DNA of 5,973 bases. Origin: Phycisphaerae bacterium. Lineage in GTDB: Bacteria; Planctomycetota; Phycisphaerae; Phycisphaerales; SM1A02. Shown here piece after piece: positions 4,024 through 5,973 of the stretch. Position 1 is the stretch's first letter; each line of letters starts with the position of its first letter. Location: positions 1 to 5,973 of the forward strand of contig JABJQE010000026.1 of the NCBI GenBank assembly GCA_018663565.1, read 5' to 3'. The translations under genes and the position numbers were made by a program. A model generated the notes under the pieces. It did no database searches. It saw only the letters and a list, made by a program, of their open reading frames with translations, and was not told the DNA's origin.

Positions 4024-5973
4024 TCAAACTGCGGCCAAGGCCTCGATGAGTTGCTGTTCATTCCACACTTCAAGACCCAAGTCACGAGCTTTAGCAAGTT
4101 TAGATCCCGCCTTCTCGCCAGCGATGACCAGATCAGTCTTGGCACTGACTGTGCCGCTCACCGTGGCGCCAAGCCCTTCAAGTTGCTCGGTCAATGCCCT
4201 GCGATTAAAGCTCTCGAGCGAACCGGTCAATACCACCTTGCGGCCCATCCACGGTGAATCTTCGCCAGAGCCAGACTGATACAACCGGCTTGTCAAGTCG
4301 ACCCCAGCGGCCTCAAGACGAGCAAAGACCTCCTGCCCGGCTACGGCATGAAGAAACTCATGCAGCAGCCCCGCCGTGATCTCGCCAAAGTCTGGCAATG
4401 CCGATAGCGTTTCAATGCTCGCAGCCTGCAACGCAGCAACATCCTCAAAGTGCGTCGCAAGCGTCCGCGAAGCAGACCTCCCCACCTGCCGAATACCAAT
4501 AGCGGCAAGCACACGGGCTAGGCCCTGCTGCCGGCTTGCGGCAATGGCCTCCACAAGTTTCTCGGCGGACTGCTGCGCAAATCGCTCGAGTGGGATGAGG
4601 TCATCTATCGTGATGGCGTACAGATCGGCAATATGCGCGATCAACCCCGCGTCCACAAGTTGGTCGACGACTTTCTCGCCAAGTCCATCGATATTCATTT
4701 GACCACGGCCAGCAAACCACGTAATCCGTTCACGCAGCTGCGCCGGACACTCGGGATTGAGACAGTACAACTTCGGGCCTTCAGCACCAACCGGCCCATC
4801 ACAGGCCGGGCACGTCGACGGTGGTTCAATGACCTGCTCACGACCTGTTCGTGCGCTGAGCACCACTGACACAACCTGCGGAATAATCTCGCCAGCCTTC
4901 TCGACCCACACATCGTCACCAACACGAATGTCTTTGCGGCCAATCTCTTCGATGTTATGTAGCGTGGCATGACTGACCGTTGTGCCGGCCAGTTCAATGG
5001 GTGTCATCGTTGCCCGCGGCGTAAGCGTTCCATTGCGGCCGACTTGCCAATCGACTCGCTCCAGCACCGTGCGGCCTTGCTCTGCGGGATACTTGAAGGC
5101 GATGCACCACCGGGGCGCCTTACTTGTCGCCCCAAGCCTCTCCTGGGCAGCGAATGAATCAACGCGGACCACCATGCCATCCACACCAAACCCGAGGTTG
5201 TCACGCTCGCCCGCAAACTCCTCAATCCAGTCAACGAGTTCATCAATCTCTCGCGTCGAGCGACGCAAAGAACTGACTGGAATTCCAAGTGCCCCAAGTG
5301 CTTCCTGAAACGCCGCGTACCCCTGAGCCACAAGCCCATCCACTTCACCGCGTCCGTGGGCGAGGAAGGACAATTTTCGCTTGGCCACAACACCTGTCTT
5401 GAGCGACTTCAGTGTGCCAGCGGTAAGATTTCTTGAGTTGGCATAGAGCGGCTCTCCCGAGGCTTCCCGCTCAGCATTGACCTGCTCAAAGATTGAGTTG
5501 GGCATGAACAGTTCGCCACGGACTTCAAGAATGGCTGGTGGAGAGCTCGCGAGTAAGACTGGCACATCCTGAATACGCTTGACCTGGGCGGTAATGTCGT
5601 CTCCTCGCATTCCATCGCCTCGGGTCAGTGCCCGAACCAAACGCCCCGCCTCATAGCGAAGTGAAACAGCGACTCCATCAATCTTCGGGTCGCAGGTGCA
5701 CAGCGGACTCTGCTCATCAACTGAAACCCGTTCGTACCACGATCGCACCTCCTCAATCGTGTAGGTGTTGTCGATGGATTGCATCGGAACGACGTGTTCA
5801 AGCGTCTGGAAGGCATCGATCTCGCCGCGACCAACAACGCGGGTCGGCGAATCAGCAGACCAGGCTTCGGGATAGGCCAGTTCAAGTTGATGCAGTTCGT
5901 AAAGACGTGCATCAAAATCACGATCGGACATAACCGGGGCGTCACCCTCGTAATAGGCAGTATTCGCCTGCAC
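4024..5973 (-). CDS. ligA: NAD-dependent DNA ligase, N-terminus cut by the window edge (649 aa visible)
   Basis: LigA seals nicks in replication and repair using NAD+. The frame runs off the right edge; its first codon there is GTG inside the Ia domain (NTAYYEGDAP aligns with E. coli around Tyr22), so about 15-20 residues are missing. The nucleotidyltransferase domain shows the adenylated lysine K97 in CDPKIDG, E153 in EVRGELF, R181 in NSRN, and K294 in AFKYP. The OB fold includes QVGRNG and the HATLHN segment (335-340). A zinc finger uses C388, C391, C404 and C409. Helix-hairpin-helix repeats span about 420-545, including IGIRQVG. A C-terminal BRCT domain (about 574-649) holds VVLTGSL and KTDLVIAGEKAGSKL. 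Two changes stand out: R270 replaces the motif IV lysine (E. coli K290), and D95 replaces the glutamate two before the active lysine (E. coli E113). The small membrane-protein gene follows after 36 bases. Confidence 0.97.
   Translation of the reverse strand: MQANTAYYEGDAPVMSDRDFDARLYELHQLELAYPEAWSADSPTRVVGRGEIDAFQTLEHVVPMQSIDNTYTIEEVRSWYERVSVDEQSPLCTCDPKIDGVAVSLRYEAGRLVRALTRGDGMRGDDITAQVKRIQDVPVLLASSPPAILEVRGELFMPNSIFEQVNAEREASGEPLYANSRNLTAGTLKSLKTGVVAKRKLSFLAHGRGEVDGLVAQGYAAFQEALGALGIPVSSLRRSTREIDELVDWIEEFAGERDNLGFGVDGMVVRVDSFAAQERLGATSKAPRWCIAFKYPAEQGRTVLERVDWQVGRNGTLTPRATMTPIELAGTTVSHATLHNIEEIGRKDIRVGDDVWVEKAGEIIPQVVSVVLSARTGREQVIEPPSTCPACDGPVGAEGPKLYCLNPECPAQLRERITWFAGRGQMNIDGLGEKVVDQLVDAGLIAHIADLYAITIDDLIPLERFAQQSAEKLVEAIAASRQQGLARVLAAIGIRQVGRSASRTLATHFEDVAALQAASIETLSALPDFGEITAGLLHEFLHAVAGQEVFARLEAAGVDLTSRLYQSGSGEDSPWMGRKVVLTGSLESFNRRALTEQLEGLGATVSGTVSAKTDLVIAGEKAGSKLAKARDLGLEVWNEQQLIEALAAV

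Noticed and set aside
1..5973. Mobile elements, CRISPR arrays, tRNA or rRNA genes
   Set aside because: No transposase or integrase, no regularly spaced direct repeats, no terminal inverted repeats and no cloverleaf were seen; the intergenic spaces are too short or lack the needed pattern.

Overview
The window looks like an ordinary chromosomal housekeeping stretch from a bacterium of moderately high GC content. I see no tRNA, rRNA, CRISPR array, insertion sequence or phage gene. A planctomycete, possibly of the Phycisphaerae, would fit: scattered single housekeeping genes, an rpmH without rnpA beside it, a repetitive beta-rich protein, and a divergent LigA active-site wording. That placement is an inference from general appearance and was not tested by any search.

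Layout, left to right. Positions 3-776 (+) hold the C-terminal 257 residues of a repetitive, glycine- and alanine-rich, probably beta-solenoid protein that begins outside the window. It runs tail to tail, with a 4-base gap, into rnc (781-1500, -), encoding ribonuclease III. A 340-base divergent intergenic region (1501-1840) separates rnc from rpmH (1841-1984, +), encoding ribosomal protein L34. It contains candidate back-to-back promoters around a 13-base palindrome, plus several inverted repeats. A 102-base convergent gap follows, then aroK (2087-2656, -), shikimate kinase. A 45-base divergent gap leads to uppP (2702-3643, +), undecaprenyl-diphosphatase. The 3' end of uppP overlaps by 73 bases, in antisense, an unrecognised small membrane-anchored protein gene (3571-3987, -). 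That gene lies 36 bases downstream of ligA (4024-5973, -), the NAD-dependent DNA ligase, whose first 15-20 residues lie beyond the right edge.

The genes do not form one pathway. They cover RNA processing (rnc), translation (rpmH), aromatic amino-acid synthesis (aroK), lipid-carrier recycling for the cell envelope (uppP) and DNA replication and repair (ligA). Only ligA and the small membrane protein look like a possible transcription unit.

No new multi-gene system is evident. Points worth a second look are the loss of a metal-binding aspartate in RNase III, two substitutions in the LigA nucleotidyltransferase motifs, the antisense uppP overlap with its extra C-terminal tail, a stem-loop spanning two facing stop codons, the symmetric rnc/rpmH promoter region, and the repeat protein.
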